This document shows positions 43,948 to 53,830 of a stretch of DNA of 64,000 nucleotides, piece after piece. Source of the DNA: a bacterium HR11. Lineage in GTDB: Bacteria > Acidobacteriota > HRBIN11. Position 1 is the stretch's first letter, and every line of letters begins with the position of its first letter. Both the position numbers and the translations under genes were made by a program. A model generated the notes under the pieces. That model did not search any database. It was given only the letters and a program-made list of their open reading frames with translations, and had not been told where the DNA came from. The DNA is taken from the NCBI GenBank assembly GCA_002898535.1, contig BEHN01000002.1:62001-126000 (forward strand), written 5' to 3'.

Positions 43948-44180
43948 GGCGTCAGCCTTTTTTGTATCTTTTAGTGTTTTGTCCGCTGTATTTGGGGGAA
44001 TCCAGACGTTCGGGAAGCCGGGAAACTCGTCGTGAAGTCGCCGAACTCCCGAACTGCCGGGTCCCCGAAAAGACTTAATGGACAAAGCAATAGCCGTTCG
44101 GCCCGTGAGAATGGCGTCAGACCAGCCTTACCCATCGGCAAATAGGCAGATGGCTTGCTTCGTGACCACCGTCGATCAAA
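43948..44180. repeat. Gap actD-actC with dispersed arm repeat and 8-bp repeats
   Basis: An inverted copy of the dispersed arm (AGCCGTTCGGCCCGTGAGAA, 44093-44112, continuing to about 44144) is followed by GGCAAATAGGCAGATGG units. The 8-bp CTGCCCATCTGTCTATCT repeats just beyond (about 44185-44215) are translated as the last codons of actC. Confidence 0.75.
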
Positions 44181-45512
44181 CTACCTGCCCATCTGTCTAT
44201 CTGCCGATCTGCCCAAGATACTTGCACTTTCTTTCACCTCGGCCATCGGGACGGCCGGAAAGTGCCTCACGAACAGGAGAAACCACAAGAGGAACCAGGC
44301 GAAACTGCCGGCCGTGATGCTGTACTCGACCCACCGGGGCCGGTAGACGGCGTCCGCCCAGTACCAGGGCTCGTAGTCAAAGGACAGGGAGCCCGTGATG
44401 ATGACGAACCGCTCGAGCCACATCCCGACGTTGACGAGCAGGGCGACGGCCCACAGGGCCCGGACGTTCGTCCGCACCCGCCGGGCCAGGAGCGTCAGGG
44501 GAACGACCGAATTGCAAAAGACCATCATCCAGAACAAGGGTGCATAGGTCCCCAGGGCTCGCTCCCGGAAGACGGCTTGCTCGAAGGCATTCCCGCTGTA
44601 CCACGCCATGAAGAACTCGCAAGCGTACGCGTATGTGACGATAAGCGAAGTCACGACGATGAGTTTGGCCACGTTCTCCAGGTGGCGGTCCGTGATGTAG
44701 GCCTCCAACCCGAGGAGCCGACGGAGGGGAATCGTCAGCGTGAGGACCATCGCCAGGCCTGAAAAGATGGCGCCCGCCACGAAGTAGGGGGCAAAGATCG
44801 TGCTGTGCCAACCCGGCACGAGGGCCATCGCAAAGTCCCAGGAGACGACGCTGTGGACCGACACGACCAGGGGCGTCGCCAGGGCGGCCAGAAAGAGATA
44901 GGCGCTCCGGTAGTGCCGCCACTCCTCCTGCGTGCCCTGCCAGCCCAGCGACAGGAGCCGGTACATCCGGCGCCGCCATCCCGTCGTCCGCTCCCGGACG
45001 GCCGCCAGGTCGGGGATCAGGCCGACGTATAGAAAGACGGCGCTCACCGTGAAGTAGGTCCCGACGGCAAACACGTCCCATATCAGGGGCGACCGAAAGT
45101 TCACCCACAGGCCCCGTTGGTTCGGATAGGGAATCAGCCAGTAAAAGTACCAGGGCCGCCCCAGGTGGATGATGGGGAACAGGCCGGCCGTCATGACGGC
45201 GAAAACGGTCATCGCTTCGGAAGTCCTCGAGATGGCCGCCCGCCAACGGGCCCGGAAGAGATACAGGATGGCCGAAATCAGCGTCCCCGAGTGGGCGATC
45301 CCGATCCAGAACACGAAGTTCGTGATATAGACGGCCCAGAAGACGCCCCGGTGGAAGCCCGCCACGCCGAGGCCCCGGGCCAGCTGGACGGACCACGCAT
45401 AGAGGGCCCACGCCAGAACGGCCCCGACGAAGGCCAGGGCCGTGTAGTACCCCCGTCCCGGGGGCGCCAGGGTTCGCAAGACGTCCGCATGGATGCGACC
45501 GTAAGGCGTCAT
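44181..45512 (-). CDS. actC: Alternative complex III subunit C (NrfD/PsrC-like)
   Basis: 443 aa, about ten membrane helices; the proposed quinol-oxidising membrane subunit. Landmarks are FWIGIAHSGTLISAILYLFRARW, ADAVYRPRWVEYSIT, a LVPGWHSTIFAPYFVAGAIFSG-type loop (PGWHSTIFAPYF), and GMWLERFVIITGSL. The final 12 or so residues (ILGRSADRQMGR) are encoded by intergenic tandem-repeat DNA, indicating that the repeat has invaded the stop-codon region. Start 45512; actB ends 31 bp upstream. Confidence 0.93.
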   Translation of the reverse strand: MTPYGRIHADVLRTLAPPGRGYYTALAFVGAVLAWALYAWSVQLARGLGVAGFHRGVFWAVYITNFVFWIGIAHSGTLISAILYLFRARWRAAISRTSEAMTVFAVMTAGLFPIIHLGRPWYFYWLIPYPNQRGLWVNFRSPLIWDVFAVGTYFTVSAVFLYVGLIPDLAAVRERTTGWRRRMYRLLSLGWQGTQEEWRHYRSAYLFLAALATPLVVSVHSVVSWDFAMALVPGWHSTIFAPYFVAGAIFSGLAMVLTLTIPLRRLLGLEAYITDRHLENVAKLIVVTSLIVTYAYACEFFMAWYSGNAFEQAVFRERALGTYAPLFWMMVFCNSVVPLTLLARRVRTNVRALWAVALLVNVGMWLERFVIITGSLSFDYEPWYWADAVYRPRWVEYSITAGSFAWFLLWFLLFVRHFPAVPMAEVKESASILGRSADRQMGR

Positions 45513-45543
45513 ATTCGGCAGTTCGGCAGATGGGCCGACCTGC

Positions 45544-48474
45544 CTATCGGCCCACCTTCTTCAAATACGTGACCGCCGGCCGGGTATTCAACTCGGCCAG
45601 GACGTGGTACCCTCGCGGGTCCCGGGCCAAGCGGGCGACCCGACTCTCGGGGTCATTGAGGTCGCCGAAGATGATGGCGTCCGTCGGACACGTCTGGGCA
45701 CAGGCGGGCACGACGTCGCCGTCCCGTAGAGGCCGACCCTCGTCCTTCGCCTGGTCCTTGGCCGCCTGGATACGCTGGACGCAGAACGTACACTTCTCCA
45801 TGACCCCCTTGGACCGGACCGTCACGTCGGGGTTCAGTTGAAGGTGCAGGGGCTCGGGCCACACGGGGTCCAGCCAGTTAAAACGCCGGACCTTGTATGG
45901 ACAGTTGTTGGCACAGTAGCGGGTCCCGACGCATCGATTGTAGACCATGGCATTCAGGCCCTCGGGGTTGTGGTACGTCGCATAGACGGGGCACACCGAT
46001 TCGCAGGGTGCGTTGTCGCAGTGCTGGCACAGCATGGGGACGAACCGGACATCGGGCCGTTCCCCGACGGCCTCGAAGTATCGCTCGACCCGAATCCAGG
46101 CCATCTCCCGCCGGAGGGCGACCTCCATCTTGCCGACGACGGGGATGTTGTTTTCAGCGTAACAGGCGGCCACACAGGCATTGCAACCGATGCAGGCGTT
46201 GAGGTCGATGACCATCCCCCACCGATGGCCCGGATGCTCGTGCTTCGGGTACATGTCCGGGACCGATGTCCCCGCCGGCGGATGCCGCTCGGGCGACCGC
46301 CCTTCCCCCACGGCGACGGCCTGGGCGATGCCCCGCCCGAGCTGGCGGTCCCGGGCCGCCGTCGAGACCAGGAGATGCCGCCGGCCCGTCTTCGTCAGGC
46401 GGACCCGCACCGAAAGCCAGACCCGGCCGCCGGCGACGGCCTCCGGCCGGGGGCTCAGGAGCTCGATGGGGTTCGCCCCCCGGGCCCGCGCATAGCGCCC
46501 GTAGTGCGTATGCCCCTGTCCGATGGGGACCGCCACGACGTCCGGCCGGAGGCCCTCATACACGTATACGGGAAGCTCGATCTTCCCGTACGGGGAGGCC
46601 AGCTCGACGACATCTCCCATGGCGACGCCCAGTCGGCGGGCCGTCTCGGGATGGACCTCGACCCAGGCGTCCCAGACGACCTTTGTCACGGGGTCCGGGA
46701 TCTCCTGAAGCCACGGACGGTCGGCCCCCCGGCCGTCAAAGTGATGCACGGACGGATAGACCAGGAGCGCCGGGCCTTCGGAGGGCCCCTCCAGGGTCGG
46801 CGGCTCGAACTTCATCTGAAAGACTTCCGGGGCGAGCCGGACCGATTCGGGCGCAACGGCCTCCCACACGCCGCCCTGCCGGAGGGCGTCCTGCCAGAAG
46901 GCCTCAAAGTCCCGGTCCGGGGCCAGCCGCCGGTGGAGCTCCTGCCATCGCGTCCGGAGATACGTATAGAAGTCGGACCACGGAAGTTTCGAGGCGACGT
47001 CCTCGCCCATCGAGCGGGCGACCGCCAGGAGGATGTCGCCCGGGGCCCGCGTCCGAAAGAGGGGCCGCAGGACGGGCTGGAGCAGGCCGTGGACGCCGAC
47101 CTGGGGCTCGTAATCCCCCCACGATTCCAGGGGCGTATGAATCGGCAGGACCAGATGAGCCCGGGCCGTCGTCTCATCCATAAAACTTGCCAGGGCCACG
47201 ACAAGGGGCACCTTCGCCAGGGCCGACTCGAAGCCCAGACCCCGGGGCAGGGTAAACACTGGGTTGACGTCCAAGAAGAGGAGCGCCTCGACCTGGCCGG
47301 CCTCCATCGCCGCGACCAGTTCGCAGACCTCGCTGAATCGGCTGACCCGGCCGAGACTGAAGTCAGGCCCAAAGACGACGGTCCGACCGACGAAGCCGGC
47401 GACGTAATTGAGCAAGTGGACGGCCACGAGGGTCGCCGTCGCATTCGACCCCGTCCCGGCCACGCCGCCGCCGATGGCGAGGCCCGGGTCGGCCTCGGCA
47501 AAGAGCCGGGCCAGCCGACGGATTTGTTCGGGCGGGACGTCGGTCTGGGCGGCGACGGTCTCCGGGTCGTAGGGCCGGACGAATTCCGTAAGGCGTCGAA
47601 CTTCGTCGGCCGGCAGGGACGGCGAGGCCCGGCCCTCGGTGAGGATGACGTGAATCATCGCCAGGGCCAGGAAGGCCTCCGCACCGGGCCGGACGGGAAT
47701 CCATTCGTCGGCATTCGCCGCCGTCAGAGACAAGCGGGGCTCGATGTGGATGAACCGACCCACCCGGGTCCCGTCCCGGACGGCGCGGATCCCCTCGGCG
47801 AAGGCCCGGGCAAAGCGGACGTTGGACAGCCAGGTCTCCAGGAAGTCGGCCCCGAAGGAGATGAGCACGCGGGCCGTCTCGATGCGATAGTCAGGAATGG
47901 CGTCTCGGCCGAAGGCGACCCGGCTGGCCGTCCGCAGGGCCTCGTAAGCAAAGGGCTCGTAGACGATCCGCCGGCCGACGCCGAGGGCCTCCGTCCAGTC
48001 CTGAACGAGACGGTCCAGGCTTCCCGTCAGGAGGGGCGTGACGAGGACGATTCGGTCGGCCCGGCCCCGGTGCCGGAGGTCGGCCAGCCGCTCGACGAGG
48101 AGCCGCTCGGCTTCTTCCCACGAGACGGGCCGAAATTCCCCGGACGGCCGCTTCTGCAAGGGCTGGCGAATTCGGTCCGGGTCGTATAAACCCTGCAGGG
48201 CGGCCTGGCCCCGGACGCAGAGGCGGCCCCGATTGACAGGATGGGCCGGATTCCCCTCGACCTTGACGGCCCGGCCCTCCCGCGTCTTGACGAGCAGACC
48301 GCACCCGGCCGGGCACTCCCGGCATACGGTCGCATACCAGGCCGCCACGCCGGGGACGACGTCCTCCGGTGGGATCACGTAGGGGATGAGCTTGTGGACG
48401 CTCCGACGACAGCCGTCCAGAGTCGCCGCGGCTGTCGTGACGCCCAAGGCCTTCAGAAAGTCCCGACGCCGCAT
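45544..48474 (-). CDS. actB: Alternative complex III subunit B (molybdopterin-like plus Fe-S domain)
   Basis: 976 aa. A twin-arginine-like signal (MRRRDFLKALG) is followed by a molybdopterin oxidoreductase-like region (CRECPAGCGLLVKTREGRA, then about 600 residues) and a C-terminal ferredoxin-like region with four cysteine clusters (CIGCNACVAACYAENN; CQHCDNAPCESVCPVYAT; CVGTRYCANNCPYKVRRF; CTFCVQRI). These hold three [4Fe-4S] and one [3Fe-4S] in known ACIII. In characterised complexes the Mo site is empty. The start is taken at the ATG directly before RRRDF; GTG 48483 is in frame. Confidence 0.95.
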   Translation of the reverse strand: MRRRDFLKALGVTTAAATLDGCRRSVHKLIPYVIPPEDVVPGVAAWYATVCRECPAGCGLLVKTREGRAVKVEGNPAHPVNRGRLCVRGQAALQGLYDPDRIRQPLQKRPSGEFRPVSWEEAERLLVERLADLRHRGRADRIVLVTPLLTGSLDRLVQDWTEALGVGRRIVYEPFAYEALRTASRVAFGRDAIPDYRIETARVLISFGADFLETWLSNVRFARAFAEGIRAVRDGTRVGRFIHIEPRLSLTAANADEWIPVRPGAEAFLALAMIHVILTEGRASPSLPADEVRRLTEFVRPYDPETVAAQTDVPPEQIRRLARLFAEADPGLAIGGGVAGTGSNATATLVAVHLLNYVAGFVGRTVVFGPDFSLGRVSRFSEVCELVAAMEAGQVEALLFLDVNPVFTLPRGLGFESALAKVPLVVALASFMDETTARAHLVLPIHTPLESWGDYEPQVGVHGLLQPVLRPLFRTRAPGDILLAVARSMGEDVASKLPWSDFYTYLRTRWQELHRRLAPDRDFEAFWQDALRQGGVWEAVAPESVRLAPEVFQMKFEPPTLEGPSEGPALLVYPSVHHFDGRGADRPWLQEIPDPVTKVVWDAWVEVHPETARRLGVAMGDVVELASPYGKIELPVYVYEGLRPDVVAVPIGQGHTHYGRYARARGANPIELLSPRPEAVAGGRVWLSVRVRLTKTGRRHLLVSTAARDRQLGRGIAQAVAVGEGRSPERHPPAGTSVPDMYPKHEHPGHRWGMVIDLNACIGCNACVAACYAENNIPVVGKMEVALRREMAWIRVERYFEAVGERPDVRFVPMLCQHCDNAPCESVCPVYATYHNPEGLNAMVYNRCVGTRYCANNCPYKVRRFNWLDPVWPEPLHLQLNPDVTVRSKGVMEKCTFCVQRIQAAKDQAKDEGRPLRDGDVVPACAQTCPTDAIIFGDLNDPESRVARLARDPRGYHVLAELNTRPAVTYLKKVGR

Positions 48475-48483
48475 CGAAACCAC

Positions 48484-48807
48484 TCAGAAAGGGGGAATCC
48501 GGGAATTCGGCAGTTCGGGAATCCGGGAAGACCGTTCGGCGGCCGACGTGGAAAGCGAGGGGGCATCCATCGTTCCCAGTCCCTACGTCTTACTCTTCGC
48601 CGCCTCCTGTCGCCGACCGCCGGCCCCGGCCGAAAGGACTCATCCCTGCCCCGACCGGCCCATCGGCCGACCTGCCCATCTGCCGACCTGCCCACTGCCC
48701 ATCTGCCAACCTGCCGACTGCCCATCTGCCGAATGCTTGAAACATCATGCTTTCCGAGGGATGGGAAAGGTTGTTCCGACGCCATTCTCACGAACCGAGC
48801 GGGTCTG
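48484..48807. repeat. Gap actB-actA: tandem repeats plus dispersed arm
   Basis: GGGAATTCGG/CAGTTCGG-like units (48495-48530), 8-bp GCCGACCT/GCCCATCT units (48655-48735), then a full + copy of the dispersed arm (48736-48810: CTTGAAACATCATGC to CCGAGCGGGTCTG). The arm touches the end of actA. Confidence 0.8.
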
Positions 48808-49353
48808 TTAATAGTGACACGTTAGGCAGTCCGTGGAAGCCTTCCGCTGACGGTGGCACTCGATGCACCATCCCATCTCGAGGGACGCCGCCTGGCGGAC
48901 CCGGACCATGCGCTCGACGGGCCCGTGACAGGTCTGACAGGCGATGTCGGCCCGGACATGCCGCTTGTGACTGAAGCGGACGAACGCCGGAAGCCGATAG
49001 ACCCGGACCCATGGGATGGGCTCCTTCCGCTCCCAGTAAGCCTTCAGCTTCCCGATCTCGGGATGGTCCGACTCGATGGCGGCGTGGCAACCCATACAGC
49101 GCTCCATCGAGGGGACGCCGGCGACGGGCGACCGCCGGGCATACGAATGACAGTACAAGCAGGGAATCTGATAGTCTCCGGCGTGGACCTTATGACTGAA
49201 GGCCACCGGCTGGGCGGGTGCGCTGGCTCGGAACGAACACCCGAAGAGGGCGCCGGCGAGGACCGCCCATCCGATGACGATCCCCCACGGCGAGGCGTGA
49301 GTGGCCCATCGGGAATGGCGAGTGGCGAATGGCGCATCGCGAATCGTTCTCAT
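48808..49353 (-). CDS. actA: Alternative complex III subunit A, pentahaem cytochrome c
   Basis: 181 aa. Five CxxCH sites are visible: CLYCH, CMGCH, CQTCH, CIECH and CLTCH, with distal His in FSHKVHAGDY and FSHKRHVRAD. A signal segment (GIVIGWAVLAGALFGC) ends in a lipobox-like Cys, so the protein may be lipid anchored. The first 20 residues overlap heptamer-repeat DNA, so the true start could be a little downstream. Confidence 0.92.
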   Translation of the reverse strand: MRTIRDAPFATRHSRWATHASPWGIVIGWAVLAGALFGCSFRASAPAQPVAFSHKVHAGDYQIPCLYCHSYARRSPVAGVPSMERCMGCHAAIESDHPEIGKLKAYWERKEPIPWVRVYRLPAFVRFSHKRHVRADIACQTCHGPVERMVRVRQAASLEMGWCIECHRQRKASTDCLTCHY

Positions 49354-49522
49354 CTTCCATTCGTCACCTGCTTTGTCGCAATAAGGGGGTGGCCTCGGGC
49401 CTGTGGGTCAGGCCGACGCCCCCGTCGGCCCGTGTCGCCCCGTCGCCAACGGTCCGGGCGAATGGCGTCTGATCGGCCCTATAGGGGGCAGACGTAAAGC
49501 CTGCCCCCCAGGTCCATCGGGC

Positions 49523-49912
49523 TTACCGGGCCGGCTGGACGGATTGAACCACCAAGAGTTTCGTCCCGTCCTTCTCGATCACCGTCCCCGTGACGGAGAC
49601 CCGCTTGGCGGCGTACTCTTTCGCCTTCTGGAAGGCTTCCGGGTTCTCCATCATGTCGCCGGCCAGGATGTAAACCTTGCCGTCGTCCGTGAACAAGCCG
49701 GCCGGGACGCCGCCCTCGATGCACATCTTGGCACACTTCTCATGGCCACTGCCCTTGGCGCCCTTGGCGAAGAAGCAGGCCATGTCGATGACCTCTCCCG
49801 TGACCGTCACGGCCTTGCCGCCCTTTTCGGCCGCCCAGCTTCCGAGGACGGGCAGGAAGGCCATCGAAGCGACCCACAGGGCACTCAGGCCCAGGACCGT
49901 CCATCGTTTCAT
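49523..49912 (-). CDS. Small periplasmic OB-like protein of unknown function
   Basis: 129 aa from ATG 49912. Signal peptide WTVLGLSALWVASMAFLPVLGSWA. The mature part has two repeats of a beta motif (AVTVTGEVIDMACFF and RVSVTGTVIEKDGTKLLVV) around a cysteine-bearing loop GHEKCAKMCIEGGVPAG. I know similar short proteins in ACIII- and cytochrome-bearing bacteria but no function. It lies upstream of the act cluster on the same strand. Confidence 0.72.
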   Translation of the reverse strand: MKRWTVLGLSALWVASMAFLPVLGSWAAEKGGKAVTVTGEVIDMACFFAKGAKGSGHEKCAKMCIEGGVPAGLFTDDGKVYILAGDMMENPEAFQKAKEYAAKRVSVTGTVIEKDGTKLLVVQSVQPAR

Positions 49913-49979
49913 GGTGCACCTCCGAAAAAAGTTTGATGCCGGGGACCGAGTGTTAGGATATAAGTTCGAAACGCGAACG

Positions 49980-50110
49980 GCGAACAGCGAATGGCGAACA
50001 GCGAATGGCGAATGGTCGGTGGTCTGGGGTCCATAGTCTGTATCTCGCGACCCCGCTCTGGCGAGCGGGGCTTGGATCAAAAACTCCCGGACTCCCGATT
50101 CTGGAATCCG
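49980..50110. repeat. Heptamer repeats and hairpin repeat copy 1
   Basis: GCGAATG/GCGAACA heptamers occupy about 49976-50014. A perfect hairpin CCCCGCTC-TGGC-GAGCGGGG (50051-50070) followed by CTTGGAT is the inverted copy of the hairpin at 59946. The flank CACCCGGGACCTGG is also shared. Confidence 0.8.
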
Positions 50111-50244
50111 GCACCCGGGACCTGGAACCGATTTTTGAGACGAGTTGAACCGTATCTCTCGAGGGGTCCCGATAATGCTCAAGCCCCCTCCACCGAGACG
50201 AACCGTATCTGTTCATGTAATTACCGGGGAGGGGCGGCCTTTCG

Positions 50245-53200
50245 TTACAGGGGCTGGGGTCGTCCCCAGAGGAATCCCTGCGCATAGTCGACGCCGACTT
50301 CCCGTAAGACGGCGGCCGTCCGCTCGTCCTCGACGCCCTTGGCGACGACCTTCAGGCCCAGCGCTTGGGCGACCCGGCAGATGGCCTCGACGGCGGCCCG
50401 GCCGGGCGGCGTCCAGTTCAGGGCCGCCAGGGGCCGCACGTCGACCTTTACGTAATCGAAGGGCGTGGACTGCAGGGATTCCAGGAGCGAAAGTGGGCCC
50501 CCGAAGCCGTCGAGGGCCCAGCGGCTCCCCATCTCACGCCATTTTCGAATCAGGGACTGGGCGTGGGGCGCCCGTTGAAGGAGGACCGACTCGGGGATTT
50601 CCACGATGAGGCGACCCGAAGCCCCCCACTGCTGGATGAGCCTCTCCACCAGCTCGAGGCCCGCCGGGTCGCCGAACAAAGCGCCCGATACGTTCACGGA
50701 CAATCCCCACGGGGACGACCATCGATGGACCGCCTCGAGGAGGCGGGCCAGGACCCACCGGTCCACCTCGTGGATGAAGTCGTACCGTTCGGCCAGGGGC
50801 AGGAACTCCTGGGCGGCCACGAGGGTCCCGTCGTCCCGGACCATCCGGACGAGGGCCTCATAAAACACGGGCGTCCCCGTCGAGAGCTGGACGACCGGCT
50901 GAAAGACGAGGGCCATTCGGCCCTGCTGAAGGGCTTCCCGGACTTGCTGGACCCGCCGGACCTCGTCCATGACCCGATGGGACCACCGGACGTCGTCGGG
51001 CGTGTAGCGGTGGACCCGGTTGCGGCCCGACATCTTGGCGACGTAGCAGGCCAGGTCGGCCCGCATCAGGACGTCGGCGACCGTCGCGACGTCCGGTGTG
51101 ATGGGGGCGACGCCGATGCTGGCCGTAAAACGGAACTCGTAGCTTCCCGTCTGGAAGCGGTAGCCCTCGACGGCCTGCCGAAAGCCCTCGGCCGCCTGCT
51201 CGGCCGCCGCCACGTCCCGGTGGTAGACCAGGACGGCGAACTCGTCGCCGCCCACGCGGGCCAGCAGGTCGCTCTTCCGGGTCCGCTGAAGGAGATGCTG
51301 GGCCAGGTCCCGCAGGACGTTGTCGCCGGCGAAGTGGCCCAGGACGTCATTGACGACCTTGAACTTGTCCAGGTCGATGTACAACAAGGCATGAGGGCCG
51401 GCACCCCGACGGACCGAAGCCAGGGCCCGTTCCAAAGCGTCTTCCAGGTACCGACGGTTGTAAACGCCGGTCAAGGGGTCCAGGATGGCCCTCTGCTGGA
51501 GCTCGGTCATCAGGCGGGCGTTCTCCAGGGCGATGGCCGCCTGCCGGGTATAGGCCTGCATGAGCTCTCGCTCGTCGTCGGACCATGAGCGGTCCCGGTC
51601 GTAGACGCACTCGATAAAAGCCCGAGTCCGGGCCTCATAGACGACGGGCCAGACGGCCATCGACCGAACGCCCTCCCGGCGGGCCGCCGCCGGGAAGGTC
51701 TCGGCCGGCCAGCCCGTCTCGAAGGAAGCCCAGAGGGGCTCGGTCCCCGCCGTCGAGCCGACCCTCTGCCCATACCAACGGACCGCATGGCGGGTCCAGG
51801 CCTCAGAGACGCCCTGGGACCAGGCGCAGGTGACCGTACCGTCGGGATGGACCAGATAGACGGCCACCCGGTCGGTGTCGGCCAGGCGAGCCGCCTCCCG
51901 ACCGATGACCTCGGCCGTCATCGGGAAGGGCCGGGGCACGCTGAGGGCCTCGCTGGCCCGATGGAGCCGGATGGCCCGGTCGGCCCGCTTCTGGACCTCC
52001 TCGGCCAGACGGCGGACCTCGGCGTTTAAAAAGGCTTGCGCGATGAGGTCGGCGACCTCCGTGACGAAGGCGACCTCGTCGGGCGCCCACGTCCGGGGCG
52101 TCCCCACGTGCTCACAGCAGAGGACCCCGACGACCCGGCCCCGCAGGCGGATCGGAGCGTCTAACGACGAGGCGATCCCCAGCGGCGCCCAGTAGTCGGC
52201 CGTCAGTTCGGCCGTCCGGGGGTCCTGATGAACGTCGGGCGCCTCGATGACCAGGCCCGACTGGAGGGCCTCCAGGTAACGGGGATACCTGTACATGGGA
52301 AGGACGTCCCCCGCCGAGTGCCGGCGGGCCGTGCGCTCGAAGCCCATCCGACAACGGAGTTCGGACCCGTCCGGCGAGAACTCCCATACGTTGACCCGTT
52401 CGACCCCCAGGACGTCGGCCACGGTCGCCGTCAGGACGGGCCAGAGATCGTCCAGCCGACCCTCCGCCAGGGCCGGTTCTGTAGCCAGACGGACTAAGGC
52501 CGCCTGCTGCGCCTTCATGCGATCCAAGAGGCGGCTTCGTTCCGCCTCGGCGCGCTTGCGCTCTGTGACGTCCCGGACGACGACCATCACGGCCGTTCGG
52601 CCCCGGTATGGGATCGCCGTCGCCGCCACCTCCACGTCGATGACTTGCCCGTCCAGGCGGACGAACTTCTCCTCGATGAGCTCGACCGAGCCGCCGACCG
52701 TCAACATGCGGCGAATGCGCTCCTCGACCAAGGCCCGATAGTCTGGATGGACGAAGTCCGCGACGGGCCGACCGATGATTTCCTCGGGCGAGGCGGCGCC
52801 CAAGATGCGGGCGCCGGCCGGGTTCACGTACACGAGTCGGCCGTCTAAGTGGACGCCGACCCCCTCGGGCGACAGCTCGACGAGGCGACGATAGCGGGCC
52901 TCGCTCTCCTGCAGGGCCTCCTCGGCCTGACGGGCGGCCGTCACGTCCTCCAGGACGCCCTCCAGGTAAACGACCTGACCGGCCGCGTCCCGGATAGCCC
53001 GGGCGCTGTCCCGGACCCACAGGACCTGACCGTCCTTTCGGCGCATGGGGGCGACAAAATCAAGGACCTCGCCCTGCTCCTGGAGCATCTGAAGCCACCG
53101 CCGGCGGTCTTCAGGGTCCACGTAGAGCTGGGTGGCGTTCAGGGCACAGAATTCCTCTTCCCGCTCGTATCCGAACATCCGGACGGCGGCCGGATTGGCG

Positions 53201-53736
53201 GTGATGATCCGACCCTCCGGCGTGGAGCGGTAGATGCCGACGGGGAGACGCTCAAAGAGCTGGCGGTACAGACCCCGGAGAGCCGTCACTTCGGCGACAC
53301 CGGCCAAGACGGCCCCCAGCCAGCCCTGAAGGAACGTGCGGGTTTCCGCCGAGAGCCGAGGTTGCCGACGCTCCCGACCGTAAAGACGAACGACCCCGAT
53401 GAGCGAGCCGCCCGAGTGCAGGGGAATCTCCATGGCCTGCAGAGGAGGCCCATTCCCCTCAGCGGCCCGAAACGCGCACGCCGGACCCCCTGGCCACGCC
53501 GCTTCCTGACTTCGACAACAGGCCCCCGGCGTAACCGGCCCCTGACGGGCCACGACCTGCCAGCGACCGGGGGTCGGCGTGTTCACACAGACCCAGCCCC
53601 CGACGCTCCCCGTCCGGCGGACCAAGACCTCCAGGACGGCCTGCGCAAGGGCCTCCAGGTCCAGCCCCCTATCGACCTGCGCCGCCAGCTCGTCCAGGAG
53701 TCCCCCTTCGACGGCCCGGCCACGCCTGTGCCTCAT
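50245..53736 (-). CDS. GAF-PAS-PAS-GAF-GAF-GGDEF-EAL signalling protein
   Basis: 1163 aa, no membrane helix. In order: GAF-like (about 10-150), two PAS domains (about 155-280 and 285-400; ANPAAVRMFGYE and YVNPAGARILGA), two GAF domains (about 415-575 and 585-735), GGDEF (about 745-905, motif RVGGDEFAVL intact) and EAL (about 925-1163). In EAL the signature is present (FYEALVRM), but metal/catalytic positions are altered: ALDGFGG instead of xxDDFG and VAKGVEDE instead of AEGVE. I infer an active diguanylate cyclase with an impaired phosphodiesterase, possibly a c-di-GMP sensor. Contrast the intact HD-GYP at 17205. Confidence 0.9.
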   Translation of the reverse strand: MRHRRGRAVEGGLLDELAAQVDRGLDLEALAQAVLEVLVRRTGSVGGWVCVNTPTPGRWQVVARQGPVTPGACCRSQEAAWPGGPACAFRAAEGNGPPLQAMEIPLHSGGSLIGVVRLYGRERRQPRLSAETRTFLQGWLGAVLAGVAEVTALRGLYRQLFERLPVGIYRSTPEGRIITANPAAVRMFGYEREEEFCALNATQLYVDPEDRRRWLQMLQEQGEVLDFVAPMRRKDGQVLWVRDSARAIRDAAGQVVYLEGVLEDVTAARQAEEALQESEARYRRLVELSPEGVGVHLDGRLVYVNPAGARILGAASPEEIIGRPVADFVHPDYRALVEERIRRMLTVGGSVELIEEKFVRLDGQVIDVEVAATAIPYRGRTAVMVVVRDVTERKRAEAERSRLLDRMKAQQAALVRLATEPALAEGRLDDLWPVLTATVADVLGVERVNVWEFSPDGSELRCRMGFERTARRHSAGDVLPMYRYPRYLEALQSGLVIEAPDVHQDPRTAELTADYWAPLGIASSLDAPIRLRGRVVGVLCCEHVGTPRTWAPDEVAFVTEVADLIAQAFLNAEVRRLAEEVQKRADRAIRLHRASEALSVPRPFPMTAEVIGREAARLADTDRVAVYLVHPDGTVTCAWSQGVSEAWTRHAVRWYGQRVGSTAGTEPLWASFETGWPAETFPAAARREGVRSMAVWPVVYEARTRAFIECVYDRDRSWSDDERELMQAYTRQAAIALENARLMTELQQRAILDPLTGVYNRRYLEDALERALASVRRGAGPHALLYIDLDKFKVVNDVLGHFAGDNVLRDLAQHLLQRTRKSDLLARVGGDEFAVLVYHRDVAAAEQAAEGFRQAVEGYRFQTGSYEFRFTASIGVAPITPDVATVADVLMRADLACYVAKMSGRNRVHRYTPDDVRWSHRVMDEVRRVQQVREALQQGRMALVFQPVVQLSTGTPVFYEALVRMVRDDGTLVAAQEFLPLAERYDFIHEVDRWVLARLLEAVHRWSSPWGLSVNVSGALFGDPAGLELVERLIQQWGASGRLIVEIPESVLLQRAPHAQSLIRKWREMGSRWALDGFGGPLSLLESLQSTPFDYVKVDVRPLAALNWTPPGRAAVEAICRVAQALGLKVVAKGVEDERTAAVLREVGVDYAQGFLWGRPQPL

Positions 53737-53830
53737 GACCTGAAATTCTCCTCGAGCCGATGATTATACCCCTCTTTCGGGGCCTTTCCAAGACCGCCGC
53801 CGGGCCGCAGGGGACTTCCCGATAGGAATG

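Noticed and set aside
45838-48189. A 783-codon open frame on the + strand opposite actB
   Set aside because: Low-complexity Gly/Pro/Arg/Asp-rich translation, no motif, fully antisense to the well-defined actB.
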